Source of the DNA: Acidimicrobiales bacterium
GTDB taxonomy: Bacteria > Actinomycetota > Acidimicrobiia > Acidimicrobiales > SZUA-35
Reading direction: 5' to 3'
Assembly: GCA_013003535.1 (NCBI GenBank)
Contig: JABDIY010000028.1
Location: forward strand, 89,631-153,630
Length of the DNA stretch: 64,000 bases
The notes beneath the pieces are model-generated. The model was not told the origin of the DNA. It did no database searches and worked only from the letters and a program-made list of their open reading frames with translations. Positions 51,658 through 60,568 of the stretch are shown here, piece by piece. How positions within the stretch are numbered: the stretch's first letter is position 1; each line of letters starts with the position of its first letter. Both the position numbers and the translations under genes were made by a program.

Positions 51658-52830
51658 GTGAGCGCCGAGGTCAACGGACAACAACGGCAACTCCAGTTTC
51701 TTGCGGTTGCGCTCGTGCTGTCCATGTCCACCTGGTTCTCCACCGCGGCTGTTCTCGGCCAACTTCGCGACCAGTGGGATCTCTCGAGCAGCCAAGCCAG
51801 CTGGCTCACGATCTTGGTGCAACTGGGGTTTGTGGGTGGTGCGGTGGTCTCCGCGACGATGAACATTGCGGATCGGATTCCACCGCTCCGCCTGATCCTT
51901 TACGGGTCAATAGGCGCCGCTGCCGCCAACGCCGCGGTGGTCCTCGCCGACGGATTTCCACTCGCCGCGGTCGCCCGCTTCTTCACCGGAGCATGCCTCG
52001 CGGCGGTCTACCCGCCCGCGCTGAAGGCGATGTCCAGCTGGTATCGCCAGGGGCGGGGAATGGCGCTGGGCGTTCTCATCGGCGCCCTGACCGTCGGCTC
52101 AGCCCTCCCCCACTTGATCAACGCTCTCGGTGGCTTCGATTGGCAGGCGACCCTCTTGGTCGCTTCAGCACTCACGCTGGCGGGCGGCCTGATGACCGCT
52201 CTCCTGTGCCACGACGGTCCCTATGCCGTGGCCTCCGCTCCGTTCGATCCGTCACAGGTAGGGACCATCCTCCGGGACAGGAATTTCCGTCTGGCCAGCG
52301 CCGGCTATTTCGGCCACATGTGGGAGCTCTATGCCATGTGGGCCTGGATCGCGACGTTCTACCGGGACGTTTTCACCTCGGCTCGGGCGGCCAGCCTCGC
52401 TGCATTTGCAGTGATCGGAGTTGGAGCGCTCGGCTCTTTCTATGCCGGAGTGATGAGCGACCGCCGCAGCCGTCCTGAAGCAGCGGCGCTGGCAATGCGA
52501 TGGTCAGCTTCGATGGCGGTCGTCATCGGCTTTCTAGTGGACGCACCGAACCCCATCGTTCTGGGTTTCGGTCTGGTCTGGGGATTCTGGGTGGTCGCCG
52601 ATAGCGCCCAGTTCTCCACGATCGTCACCGAAACGAGCCCGGCGGCCTACGTTGGCACGGCGCTCACGATGCAGCTGGCAACCGGTTTCGTCCTGACCGT
52701 GTTCACGATCTTTCTCGTGCCCGTGATCCGAGACGCCTACGGATGGGGTTGGGCGTTCCTTCTCCTCGCCCCGGGACCGTTCGTTGGTGTTTGGGCCATG
52801 CGGGCACTCCGCTACGGACCTGCCCGTTAG
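51658..52830 (+). CDS. Major facilitator superfamily transporter
   Basis: A 390-residue, 12-helix transporter. N-terminal helix 1 LAVALVLSMSTWFSTAAVLG and the conserved segment WDLSSSQASWLTILVQLGFV recall the NarK/NNP or CynX-like MFS groups. The inner loop between helices 6 and 7 contains the short PFDPSQVGTILRDRNFRLAS. GTG start at 51658. It follows the helicase gene by 48 nt in the same direction but is not obviously part of that module. Substrate unknown. Confidence 0.85.
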   Translation: MSAEVNGQQRQLQFLAVALVLSMSTWFSTAAVLGQLRDQWDLSSSQASWLTILVQLGFVGGAVVSATMNIADRIPPLRLILYGSIGAAAANAAVVLADGFPLAAVARFFTGACLAAVYPPALKAMSSWYRQGRGMALGVLIGALTVGSALPHLINALGGFDWQATLLVASALTLAGGLMTALLCHDGPYAVASAPFDPSQVGTILRDRNFRLASAGYFGHMWELYAMWAWIATFYRDVFTSARAASLAAFAVIGVGALGSFYAGVMSDRRSRPEAAALAMRWSASMAVVIGFLVDAPNPIVLGFGLVWGFWVVADSAQFSTIVTETSPAAYVGTALTMQLATGFVLTVFTIFLVPVIRDAYGWGWAFLLLAPGPFVGVWAMRALRYGPAR

Positions 52831-53159
52831 CTCAGGGCCGAGAGCAGCACAAAGATCGCGGCAGCGCTGAAGACCCCGACGAAGACCTTCGGTTGCTTGG
52901 GTTTGACACCCTTGTAGGCACCGAATGCGATGGCGAGAGAAAACAGCGCCGCACCGATTGATTGCCCGGTCACTTCCGTAATCGATCTGCTAGTTCCGGT
53001 TTCTTCATCTGACACGGCCGTAAGAAACGTGATGGAGACCAGCAGCAGAGTTGTGATGGCCACGAAGAGTTTCATTCGGGCCGAAAGCTGCATCTGCGCG
53101 GTTGGTGCCGGCGCGGCAATGGACGTGGGAGGAGGGGGCGGCGTCTGAATATCGGTCAT
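52827..53159 (-). CDS. Small two-helix membrane protein
   Basis: A 110-residue protein with a Pro-rich N-terminus (MTDIQTPPPPPTSIAAPAPT), and three hydrophobic stretches (LFVAITTLLLVSITFLTAV, IGAALFSLAIAFGAYKGV, VFVGVFSAAAIFVLLSAL). No family recognised. Start at MTDIQ (53159); a longer frame begins at 53177. Its 3' end overlaps the MFS gene by 4 nt in convergent orientation. Confidence 0.65.
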   Translation of the reverse strand: MTDIQTPPPPPTSIAAPAPTAQMQLSARMKLFVAITTLLLVSITFLTAVSDEETGTSRSITEVTGQSIGAALFSLAIAFGAYKGVKPKQPKVFVGVFSAAAIFVLLSALS

Positions 53160-53240
53160 GGCTTCCTTGCTGTCCAATCCAAGAGTGCCGTATCAGCCGA
53201 TATGTCAAATGAGCTTCTCGCCCCCGTCGACAAGGGAAAA

Positions 53241-53268
53241 ACTACACAGTGACCACTACACAGTGACG
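53241..53268. repeat. 14-bp tandem direct repeat
   Basis: ACTACACAGTGACC (53241-53254) is followed directly by ACTACACAGTGACG (53255-53268), 13 of 14 identical. It lies in the promoter region of the DUF4262 gene and upstream of the small membrane-protein gene; paired sites 14 bp apart could bind a regulator. Confidence 0.6.
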
Positions 53269-53310
53269 TCTGGAAATTCCACTGTCATACCCCCCAACAA
53301 GACTGTCGGC

Positions 53311-53829
53311 ATGAACGAATGCGATTGCTGCAACGGCGCCACCCACGAAGAGGTACTCTCCCAAATCCATAGGAACATCCGGGACCACGAGTTTCATGTA
53401 GTCGGAGTCCTTGCGCCGGAGCCTTGGAGCTATACGGTCGGGCTCTCCAGCCGCGGTCTGCCCGAGCTTGTGGTGACCGGTCTCCAGACAGGTCTGGCCC
53501 ACCAGCTCATCACTTCGGTTGGCTATGCACTGATCGAGGGTTGCTCACTCCCGGACGTCGCTGACCTCGCAGACGTGCAACTCGGTCCGATCAATGTCAA
53601 TCATCTCCGAGGCAACCTGGTGAACATGTGGCGGGAGTATTTCGGGTATTTCCTCAACGGGGCGTTCCCCGAACCCGTTGAATTCATTCAGCTCAAGCTC
53701 GGAAACAGTCACTTGGGATTCGAAGAGGCGAAATATCAGACCGATCTGAGCAAACCTCACACGTCCCTAGACCGCCCAAGCACTAGAGCGGGGCGCTGGC
53801 GTCACCCTCATCGCCGGGACGCCGCATGA
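53311..53829 (+). CDS. DUF4262 domain protein
   Basis: A 172-residue protein of the DUF4262 family (unknown function). The start MNECDCCNGATHEEVLSQIH has a C-x-C-C cluster, then the family core VVGVLAPEPWSYTVGLSSRG and PELVVTGLQTGLAHQLI. The C-terminal 40 residues (LDRPSTRAGRWRHPHRRDAA) are Arg-rich and unlike the usual family end, perhaps a recent change of the reading end. ATG at 53311 chosen by homology; the longer frame from 53158 crosses the tandem repeat. Confidence 0.8.
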   Translation: MNECDCCNGATHEEVLSQIHRNIRDHEFHVVGVLAPEPWSYTVGLSSRGLPELVVTGLQTGLAHQLITSVGYALIEGCSLPDVADLADVQLGPINVNHLRGNLVNMWREYFGYFLNGAFPEPVEFIQLKLGNSHLGFEEAKYQTDLSKPHTSLDRPSTRAGRWRHPHRRDAA

Positions 53830-53886
53830 ACGGAGGACCGCATCAGCCTGCCCACCGATCGGTTGCGCCCCTCCCCTGATCCCAAC

Positions 53887-54171
53887 TCACTCCCGGCAAT
53901 CGCAGGGGATCTGGCGGCATTTTGGGCAACCCGCGGCATACCGATCTACACATTCTGAAAGGTCCAGGTCCAGTTGGTTGGCGAGCGAGGCCAGCCACGC
54001 CAATACATCAGACATCTCGTGCTTCTGTTGTTCGATTGTTCCTTTTCGCACGGCCTGAGCGAGTTCGCCAAGTTCCTCGGTCAACCATGCGATTGTGGCT
54101 GGGATACCGCGGTTGGCGTCGGCTTCACCGTACGTGTCGGCCATCAACTGCTGGAACTCCGAGATCTGCAC
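53887..54171 (-). CDS. MazG-like NTP pyrophosphohydrolase with Cys-rich tail
   Basis: A 94-residue all-alpha nucleotide pyrophosphohydrolase. MazG features: ATIAWLTEELGELAQAVRKG (E-x-x-E metal ligands) and QKHEMSDVLAWLASLANQLD (E-x-x-D). The C-terminus GCPKCRQIPCDCRE has four Cys in a C-x-x-C/C-x-C arrangement that may bind zinc. GTG start at 54171 with AGGAAGAG upstream. It would hydrolyse non-canonical or excess NTPs; proteins of this size often act in house-cleaning. Confidence 0.85.
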   Translation of the reverse strand: MQISEFQQLMADTYGEADANRGIPATIAWLTEELGELAQAVRKGTIEQQKHEMSDVLAWLASLANQLDLDLSECVDRYAAGCPKCRQIPCDCRE

Positions 54172-54237
54172 CCGCTCTTCCTAGCGGCTTGGCCGGTCCT
54201 TGCCCACCATTGGGCTGCCATGAGGCATGCTGGTTGC

Positions 54238-54927
54238 ATGTCCGCTCCCGGTGATCCCACGGCCGTGGTAGTGCTGGCCTACGACGGCGTGGCCGCCGAC
54301 GAGGCCGGAGCGATCGTGGAAATCATGACGACGGCGGGAATCCCCGTGGTGATCGCAAGTGTCGAGAGTAACCCTGTCACCAGTTATCACGGTCGCGTGG
54401 TCCCCACGCAGCCAGCGATCGAACTCGCCCGATGTGCAGCGCTTGTAGTTCCAGGCGGAATGGGGGTGCGAACGGCATCACAGAAACCCGAGTTGACCAA
54501 GGCAATCGCCACGGTCGGGGCTGGGGCCAAGTGGATTGGGGCGACCTCCACAGGATCGATTCTCCTCGTTGGCGCGGGATTGACTCCCGGGGCCAGGATC
54601 ACCACCCATTGGCTGGCCGCCGAGATGCTGGATAATGCGAACGTCGAAGTGGTCAACGAGCCGTTTATCCACGACGGTCGGGTTCTGACCGCGTCGGGAG
54701 TTGCCTCTACTGCGACGCTGGCATTTCGGTTGGTGGCCATCCTGCGGGGACCCGAGGCGGAGAAATTGGCTCGATCCTCCTACACACCGCGAGTATCGCA
54801 GGACACTCGATATGGCCGTTTGCCATGGTGGCGGCGCCTTCTCGGTCGGGGAACCTCGGACAATTACACCCTCGACCCCACTGGGGAGGCCGAGCTGATC
54901 ATTCTCGAATGGGACGACGATCTTTGA
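54238..54927 (+). CDS. DJ-1/PfpI family protein
   Basis: A 229-residue protein with the class I glutamine amidotransferase-like fold. Visible are VVVLAYDGVAADEAGAIVEI, ALVVPGGMGVRTASQKPE, and the nucleophile-elbow region WIGATSTGSILLVGAGL, where the usual catalytic Cys is replaced by Thr/Ser (A-T-S-T-G-S). It is therefore probably not a Cys-dependent hydrolase and may be a regulator or binding protein. CATGCT lies 6 nt before the ATG. Confidence 0.8.
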   Translation: MSAPGDPTAVVVLAYDGVAADEAGAIVEIMTTAGIPVVIASVESNPVTSYHGRVVPTQPAIELARCAALVVPGGMGVRTASQKPELTKAIATVGAGAKWIGATSTGSILLVGAGLTPGARITTHWLAAEMLDNANVEVVNEPFIHDGRVLTASGVASTATLAFRLVAILRGPEAEKLARSSYTPRVSQDTRYGRLPWWRRLLGRGTSDNYTLDPTGEAELIILEWDDDL

Positions 54928-55042
54928 GACATATACCGAGGTGAATGACAGAAATTGTTGCTGGAGCTGTCCATTCGGTGCGACGGTGTTCGTAGACGGA
55001 GTACCCGGACAGCCTGGGAAAGTGACATACGGAGGTACCACC

Positions 55043-55405
55043 ATGAAATACGCATTACTGCTCTATTCCGATCCCACTGCTGGCCCGGATCCAGAATCAC
55101 CTGAGATGGCCGACGAAATGCAGCGATGGTTCCAGTTCGGCAACGATCTGATGGGAGAAAGTAAGATTTTGGGCGGCGAAGCGCTCCACCCGACCGAGGC
55201 TGCCACCACCGTCAAGAAGCGAAACGACACTTTGATCACCGCCGATGGCCCATTCGCTGAGACCAAAGAGGCGCTCGGAGGGTTCTACTTGATCGAGGCC
55301 AAGGACATCGACGACGCCATCACGATCGCCAGCGATATTCCCAACATCCACTATGGCACGGTGGAAATACGCCCGATCATGGACTTCAGCGACATGCAGG
55401 ACTAG
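55043..55405 (+). CDS. YCII-related (DGPF domain) protein
   Basis: A 120-residue YCII-fold protein. It has MKYALLLYSDPTAG, the name-giving DGPFAETKEALGGFYLIEAK (D-G-P-F-A-E-T-K-E) and AKDIDDAITIASDIPN. ATG at 55043 has GGAGG with ideal 7-nt spacing. It is followed after 2 nt by an ECF42-type sigma gene; this pairing is well known for ECF42, whose sigma factor controls DGPF genes. Biochemical role unknown. Confidence 0.92.
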   Translation: MKYALLLYSDPTAGPDPESPEMADEMQRWFQFGNDLMGESKILGGEALHPTEAATTVKKRNDTLITADGPFAETKEALGGFYLIEAKDIDDAITIASDIPNIHYGTVEIRPIMDFSDMQD

Positions 55406-55407
55406 AC

Positions 55408-56646
55408 GTGCGCCGTCCACTGTCGCCGGTGGAGGTCACGTTTCGGACCGAGTGGGCGCCCATCGTGGCGACGCTTGTCCGTCAATTCGGCGACCTCGAC
55501 TTGGCGGAGGATGCCACCCAGGAAGCCTTCCTAGAGGCGTCTCGTCGCTGGCGACAAGACGGAGTCCCCGCCAACCCGGCCGGATGGCTGGTACTCACGG
55601 CGAGGAGAAAAGTGATCGATCGAATCCGCCGCGAGAAACGGTACAAGGAACTGCTAGCCCAAGTGGGACATTCGACGCGCGACGAGAGCGCCGACTCCGA
55701 ACCTCGGAGTGCGGACCTGTTGGCGTTGTTGTTCGGGTGCTGTCATCCGGCGCTCTCCACCGAGGCTCAGGTCGCCCTCACGCTCCGATCGCTGGGCGGG
55801 CTGACAACCGGTCAGATCGCCAGGGCATTTCTCGTTCCCGAAGCCACGATGGCCAAACGCCTGGTCAGGGCCAAAAACAAGATCCGTACTGCGGGAATCC
55901 CGTTTCAGATTCCCGCCACACTCCACGAGCGAGCTGATCGCCTTCGGGCGGTACACGCCGTGATCTATGCCATTTTCACCGAGGGTCACGCCGCATCGGA
56001 TGGCGAAACGACCGTGCGAGGCCAAATCTGCGACGAGGCGATCTGGCTGGCGAACAAGCTTGTGGAACTGATGCCCGATGACAGCGAATCCCACGGGCTT
56101 GCCGCGCTCTGCCTGCTGACCGATGCGCGACGTCCGGCCCGTGTAGGTCCCGACGGTCAACAGATCCTGTTGGCAGACCAGGACCGTTCGCTCTGGGATC
56201 AATCGAAGATCCGGTCGGGATTACTCCACCTGCAGAGGGCCGACGATCTCAACGAACTTGGCCCCTACGGTCTCATGGCAGCCATGGCATCGTTCCACAG
56301 CACAACACCGTCGTTCGATGAAACACCGTGGAACGAGATCATCGGGCTCTATGACCGGATATTGGACCAGCACGGCGGAGCGGTGGTGGCCCTCAACCGG
56401 GCGGTGGCCGTGGCTGAACGAGACGGCCCGGAGGCGGGCCTTGCGGCCCTGGCGGAGCTGGGCTCCAACGACGAACTCGATGGTTACCGGTACTTTCATT
56501 CGGCCCGGGCTGAACTTCTCGCCCGGAGCGGCCACCTCGACGAGGCCGCCACAGCTTTTCGAGCTGCTATCGCGGTGTGTGAAAACGAGGGGGAACGGCA
56601 GTGGTTCCAAACCCGCTTGAAAGAAGTCAGCCGGAGCAACAACTAG
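55408..56646 (+). CDS. ECF42-type sigma factor with long C-terminal extension
   Basis: A 412-residue RNA polymerase sigma factor. Region 2: FGDLDLAEDATQEAFLEASR and GWLVLTARRKVIDRIRREKR; region 4: LTTGQIARAFLVPEATMAKR. The following 230 residues (ADRLRAVHAVIYAIFTEGHA, VALNRAVAVAERDGPEAGLA, FHSARAELLARSGHLDEAAT) form the TPR-like extension typical of ECF42 and needed for its activity, in place of an anti-sigma factor. GTG start at 55408, coupled to the YCII gene. Confidence 0.93.
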   Translation: MRRPLSPVEVTFRTEWAPIVATLVRQFGDLDLAEDATQEAFLEASRRWRQDGVPANPAGWLVLTARRKVIDRIRREKRYKELLAQVGHSTRDESADSEPRSADLLALLFGCCHPALSTEAQVALTLRSLGGLTTGQIARAFLVPEATMAKRLVRAKNKIRTAGIPFQIPATLHERADRLRAVHAVIYAIFTEGHAASDGETTVRGQICDEAIWLANKLVELMPDDSESHGLAALCLLTDARRPARVGPDGQQILLADQDRSLWDQSKIRSGLLHLQRADDLNELGPYGLMAAMASFHSTTPSFDETPWNEIIGLYDRILDQHGGAVVALNRAVAVAERDGPEAGLAALAELGSNDELDGYRYFHSARAELLARSGHLDEAATAFRAAIAVCENEGERQWFQTRLKEVSRSNN

Positions 56647-56698
56647 CAGACTGGCTGCCGAAGCCGGGCTTTGCCGAGGATCGATCTACGCTGGTGGA

Positions 56699-57967
56699 GT
56701 GACCGTTGCGCTGGATCCAGACCCCTCGCGAACCGTCGTACAAAGGCGTTCACTCCAGGTCCTCTTCGCCAGCTCGTCGGGAGGACGGGCCGCCACGTCG
56801 GTGATGTTCTTCGTTGCCGTTTTGGCGGTGAAGGAGATCCTGGGGAACGGCCGGTGGGCCGGTCTCACCACTGTGGCCCTCACGCTGGGCACCGCCGTCG
56901 GTTCCTCCACTCTGAGCTCACTCATGGATCGTCGAGGCCGCCGGCCTGGGCTCACGCTTGGTTACGCACTGGCCGCAATCGGTGCAGTAGTGGCTGCTGC
57001 AGGGGTCGAGTATCAGTTACTGACCCCGCTCCTGTTGGGCATGGGAATGGCTGGTCTCGGCCAAGGGTCGACAAATCTGTCTCGGTACGCCGCCGCCGAC
57101 CTCGCCGCCGAGGATCAGAGGTCGCGGGCGATCAGCATGATCGTGTTCGCCTCCACTCTCGGCGCCGTCAGTGGACCGCTATTTGCCGGTGGGGCGGGAA
57201 ATCTCTCGGAACGACTTGGGCTGCTGAACCTGTCTGGCCCATTTCTGGCCGGAGCGGTGTTTTTCACCATCGCGGGCGTCATCGTTGCCGTGTTTCTCCG
57301 TCCCGACCCCTTGGTGGTCGCGGGGGGCCTCGGCTCTACTACCGGAGATCGCCGGCTGGGTTTCGTAGAATCGATGGGTATCGTGGTGGCCTCACCAGGA
57401 GCCCGACTGGGGCTCATCACCCTCTGTGGCTCGAGCGCGGTGATGGTCATGGTTATGGCGATGACGCCACTTCATATGGACGCCAACCACCACGGTACGG
57501 GCACGATCGGTTGGATCATCTCTGCCCACACGGCCGGGATGTTTGCCTTTGCCCCACTCGCGGGCTGGTTCAGCGATCGACGGGGACGGATTCCAGCCAT
57601 TCTTTTGGGTGCGGCCATCCTGATCCTTTCCACAGCCATCACCGCGGTCGCTACCGAGGCGCCGAACTCGCTCATGTTTCCCGGCCTCTACCTGCTGGGG
57701 TTGGGCTGGAGCTTCGGCATGGTGGCGGGCAGTGCTCTCGTGACCGAATCGGTTACCAAGGCTCAGCGCGTTTCCGCACAGGGCGCGGTGGACGTTGCCG
57801 GGGCGGTGGCCAGCGGCGCCGGCGCGCTCTCATCGGGGGTGATTTTCACCAGTCTCGGGTTCGGCGCACTCAGTATTCTCGCCATGCTCATATCGGGCAC
57901 GCTGCTGGTGGTGACACTTTTCCATGTGGGAAAGCAGCGCAGCCAACGCGTGGTTGTTGTCCCGTGA
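56699..57967 (+). CDS. Major facilitator superfamily transporter
   Basis: A 422-residue, 12-helix transporter of drug-efflux type. Loop motifs are STLSSLMDRRGRRPGLTLGY after helix 2 and PLAGWFSDRRGRIPAILLGA in the second half, both the D-R-R-G-R-(R/I)-P pattern. GTG start at 56699 has TACGCT 6 nt upstream. Convergent with the following hypothetical gene. Substrate unknown. Confidence 0.88.
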   Translation: MTVALDPDPSRTVVQRRSLQVLFASSSGGRAATSVMFFVAVLAVKEILGNGRWAGLTTVALTLGTAVGSSTLSSLMDRRGRRPGLTLGYALAAIGAVVAAAGVEYQLLTPLLLGMGMAGLGQGSTNLSRYAAADLAAEDQRSRAISMIVFASTLGAVSGPLFAGGAGNLSERLGLLNLSGPFLAGAVFFTIAGVIVAVFLRPDPLVVAGGLGSTTGDRRLGFVESMGIVVASPGARLGLITLCGSSAVMVMVMAMTPLHMDANHHGTGTIGWIISAHTAGMFAFAPLAGWFSDRRGRIPAILLGAAILILSTAITAVATEAPNSLMFPGLYLLGLGWSFGMVAGSALVTESVTKAQRVSAQGAVDVAGAVASGAGALSSGVIFTSLGFGALSILAMLISGTLLVVTLFHVGKQRSQRVVVVP

Positions 57968-57977
57968 GCCACCAGGT

Positions 57978-59312
57978 CTAGTTCGCCTTCTTCATCTGCT
58001 CCAACTCGGCGCGGATGTCCGGCAGCTTCTCCTCGATCGTTCCGATCACAACAAAGTTCTCGTGTAGCAGGGCTTCGCTGTCACCGTTCTGCTGAGCTGC
58101 GAACGGCAGGTATTCCTTCAGCAGTGGAACCACCGTTTCGAAGTGAACGAATGCCGATGCATAGTTTCCTATCAACTCCAAGATTCGGAGCGGGGTCCAA
58201 CGCACCGGGTTGCTCTCGCCCGTGAGCAGCAAGATCCCATCCAGACTGTCCAGCTCCCGGTCATTGAGCGAGCGACCCAGATAGTCCTCAAAGGCCGCCA
58301 GGTTGGCGTCGAGCCGCACATTGCTGAGCCCAACAAAGGGCGGCACATCGGAGGATGGCAACATGGCAGCAATCCACCGAACGAGCGGCAAACCCATCGC
58401 TCCCGTTTCTCCCGTTTCTCCTTCTGATGCCTCTGCCTGCCGAGCTGCTGCTTCGGCGAGATCGATCGACCATTGGAGCGAATGGGCCAGTAGATCGGCC
58501 GCCCGACTGTGATCGATGAGCTCGATGCGATACTCCCCTTCGTGGTCCAGTGAAACCTCGCCGGTTTCCTCAGCGATCATCTCGTCAAACGATTCTCTCC
58601 CAGAACTGGCATCGGTGATGGTCTCGCCGCGTAGACGGTCCACGCGAGCGAGCACATGGAAAGGGGCCACATCCGGCAGCAGCACCTCGAACAACACCTC
58701 GAAATCGTCGTCATTGGGGCCAACCACCTCCGCCACTCGGCCGATGCTTGCTTGTTCAATGGTGCCTAGCCACGGAGCGAGTTCGCTTCGTCCGCGGGAA
58801 GCTCGACCGTGAGCCGCTCTTCGTACCTCCTCTGTCATGCCCAACACCGTCAGGACGGACGCCAACGACACCCCGCTCACTCCCATTTCGGCAGCCACGT
58901 CTACCACCGCGGCCCGTTCACCCTCTTCCTCGGCGGTATGGATCATCCACGCAAAACTGGAAGCTTCATGCATGAACTCGGCGGGGCCGGCGGCCAACTC
59001 GGACTCCAGTCGGTCAACGAATATCGCCATGAGATCTTCTGAACTTGTTGCTGCCTCCCAATCGTCGGGTTGCTTGGTCTCGTCGAAGTCGGCCAGGGAG
59101 AGACCGTTCTCGGCCAGCATCGAGGTGAAGAGTTCCATCCCCGGATCGTTGAGGTCATCCATGGTGAACCCTTCGAGCCCGTCGCCGGGTCCACCGGGGA
59201 AGGATGGCGGAGCGTTGGCAGTGCCGAACGCTAGGGGCTCATTTACGGGCCGGAAGTGATCCGGACCGCCTTTGGGGGTGGTCCGTCCCCGGTTGTTCTT
59301 GCGACGCGCCAT
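57978..59312 (-). CDS. Hypothetical protein, 444 residues
   Basis: Not recognised. A basic N-terminus (MARRKNNRGRTTPKGGPDHF) leads into an acidic, helical protein without membrane segments. A possible helix-turn-helix-like stretch is VAAEMGVSGVSLASVLTVLG near residue 140. Other parts (FEVLFEVLLPDVAPFHVLAR, VSLDHEGEYRIELIDHSRAA) suggest an alpha/beta domain. ATG at 59312 starts right at the basic segment. No functional clue from neighbours. Confidence 0.7.
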   Translation of the reverse strand: MARRKNNRGRTTPKGGPDHFRPVNEPLAFGTANAPPSFPGGPGDGLEGFTMDDLNDPGMELFTSMLAENGLSLADFDETKQPDDWEAATSSEDLMAIFVDRLESELAAGPAEFMHEASSFAWMIHTAEEEGERAAVVDVAAEMGVSGVSLASVLTVLGMTEEVRRAAHGRASRGRSELAPWLGTIEQASIGRVAEVVGPNDDDFEVLFEVLLPDVAPFHVLARVDRLRGETITDASSGRESFDEMIAEETGEVSLDHEGEYRIELIDHSRAADLLAHSLQWSIDLAEAAARQAEASEGETGETGAMGLPLVRWIAAMLPSSDVPPFVGLSNVRLDANLAAFEDYLGRSLNDRELDSLDGILLLTGESNPVRWTPLRILELIGNYASAFVHFETVVPLLKEYLPFAAQQNGDSEALLHENFVVIGTIEEKLPDIRAELEQMKKAN

Positions 59313-59460
59313 TCTCACCACGCTAGCCAGTCACCCAGCCGGCCATGGCCAAATGGGCCTAGGAGAGTAGGCATATTCCAACTAGTGCTGAATGCATCTG
59401 TAGGACACCATGGTCCGTAGACCCAGTAGTGCGGCGGTCGATCTACGGTTGGAGAAGATG

Positions 59461-60516
59461 ATGGCGAAGAAAAGAATGACCGGGGCGGCAGTTCTGACCT
59501 TCGAACACATTTCGGCGGTAGTGCGGGCTGTAGGACTCGACGGGTTCATGGATGACATCATCAGCGGTCTGCGCTGCGCCGGGACAAACCTGGATACCCA
59601 GGCGACAGTCGTCCTGGAGCGGTCCGGTTTTCAATACTCCAAACCAGACGTTGGCCTGATCGAATGGATGCCGTCAATGGAATTGGGCCGGGCGGTCGGG
59701 ATCAAGACGGTGGGCTATCACCCCAGCAACCCCACGCAACGCCGTCTGCCCAGCGTGCTGTCAACTACCTCCATCCACGACACAGCAACCGGGCAACTCA
59801 CCGCCCTGGTGGATTCGACGCTGCTGACTGCCCTTCGCACCGGGGCTGCGTCGGCGGTGGTCACCCACATCCTGGCTTTGCCCACCGCAGCAGTGGTTGG
59901 GATCGTTGGTGCAGGAGCGCAGGCGGTAACCCAGATCCATGCCATTTCTCGCGTCCGACAGATAAAGCGAATCATCGCATTTGATACCGACCCTGCGGTG
60001 AGCGCCACCTTGGCAGCACGGCTGCCTCTCGCAGTTCCGGTGACAGTTGTAGAGACAGCCGCTGAAGCGATCGCCCAGGCTGACATCGTGTGCTCGGCTA
60101 CTACGGTCGACATAGGCGCTGGCCCGGTTCTGCCCGACCATGGCTACCTCCCCCATGTTCACATCAACGCGGTCGGTTCGGACTTTCCCGGCAAGATGGA
60201 AGTACCGGTAGCGCTCCTGCGGGCCGCGCTGGTGGTCCCCGACGATCCTCCCCAATGCCTCCGCGAGGGGGAATCTCAGCAATTGGAACTCTCCGAACTA
60301 GGACCAAGCCTCCCTGACCTCATCTCCAATGCTGCGCAATACGAGCGCTACCAGCAGGAGATCACTGTGTTCGATTCCACCGGCTGGTCGCTCGAAGATC
60401 TCATCGTGGCCGAGATAGCCCTCGACCATGCCCGGCGATTGGGCATCGGCATGTACACCGACCTTCAGTCCACGCCCGCCGACCCCTATAGCCCGTACGA
60501 GGATGTACTGCGCTGA
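59461..60516 (+). CDS. Ornithine cyclodeaminase/mu-crystallin family protein
   Basis: A 351-residue NAD(P)-binding protein. The family's Rossmann motif is VVGIVGAGAQAVTQIHAISR, preceded by LVDSTLLTALRTGAASAVVT (conserved T-x-x-R-T-G-A) and followed by ADIVCSATTVDIGAGPVLPD and HVHINAVGSDFPGKMEVP. Members deaminate/cyclise ornithine or reduce ketimines and imino acids; the exact reaction is open. The ATG at 59461 is chosen because GGAG lies 6 nt upstream; 59410 is a longer alternative. Confidence 0.88.
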   Translation: MAKKRMTGAAVLTFEHISAVVRAVGLDGFMDDIISGLRCAGTNLDTQATVVLERSGFQYSKPDVGLIEWMPSMELGRAVGIKTVGYHPSNPTQRRLPSVLSTTSIHDTATGQLTALVDSTLLTALRTGAASAVVTHILALPTAAVVGIVGAGAQAVTQIHAISRVRQIKRIIAFDTDPAVSATLAARLPLAVPVTVVETAAEAIAQADIVCSATTVDIGAGPVLPDHGYLPHVHINAVGSDFPGKMEVPVALLRAALVVPDDPPQCLREGESQQLELSELGPSLPDLISNAAQYERYQQEITVFDSTGWSLEDLIVAEIALDHARRLGIGMYTDLQSTPADPYSPYEDVLR

Positions 60517-60568
60517 CGGTCACGCCGGCCAGCCAAATCACCCAAATGGGCGAGTGGTCACCACGCGA

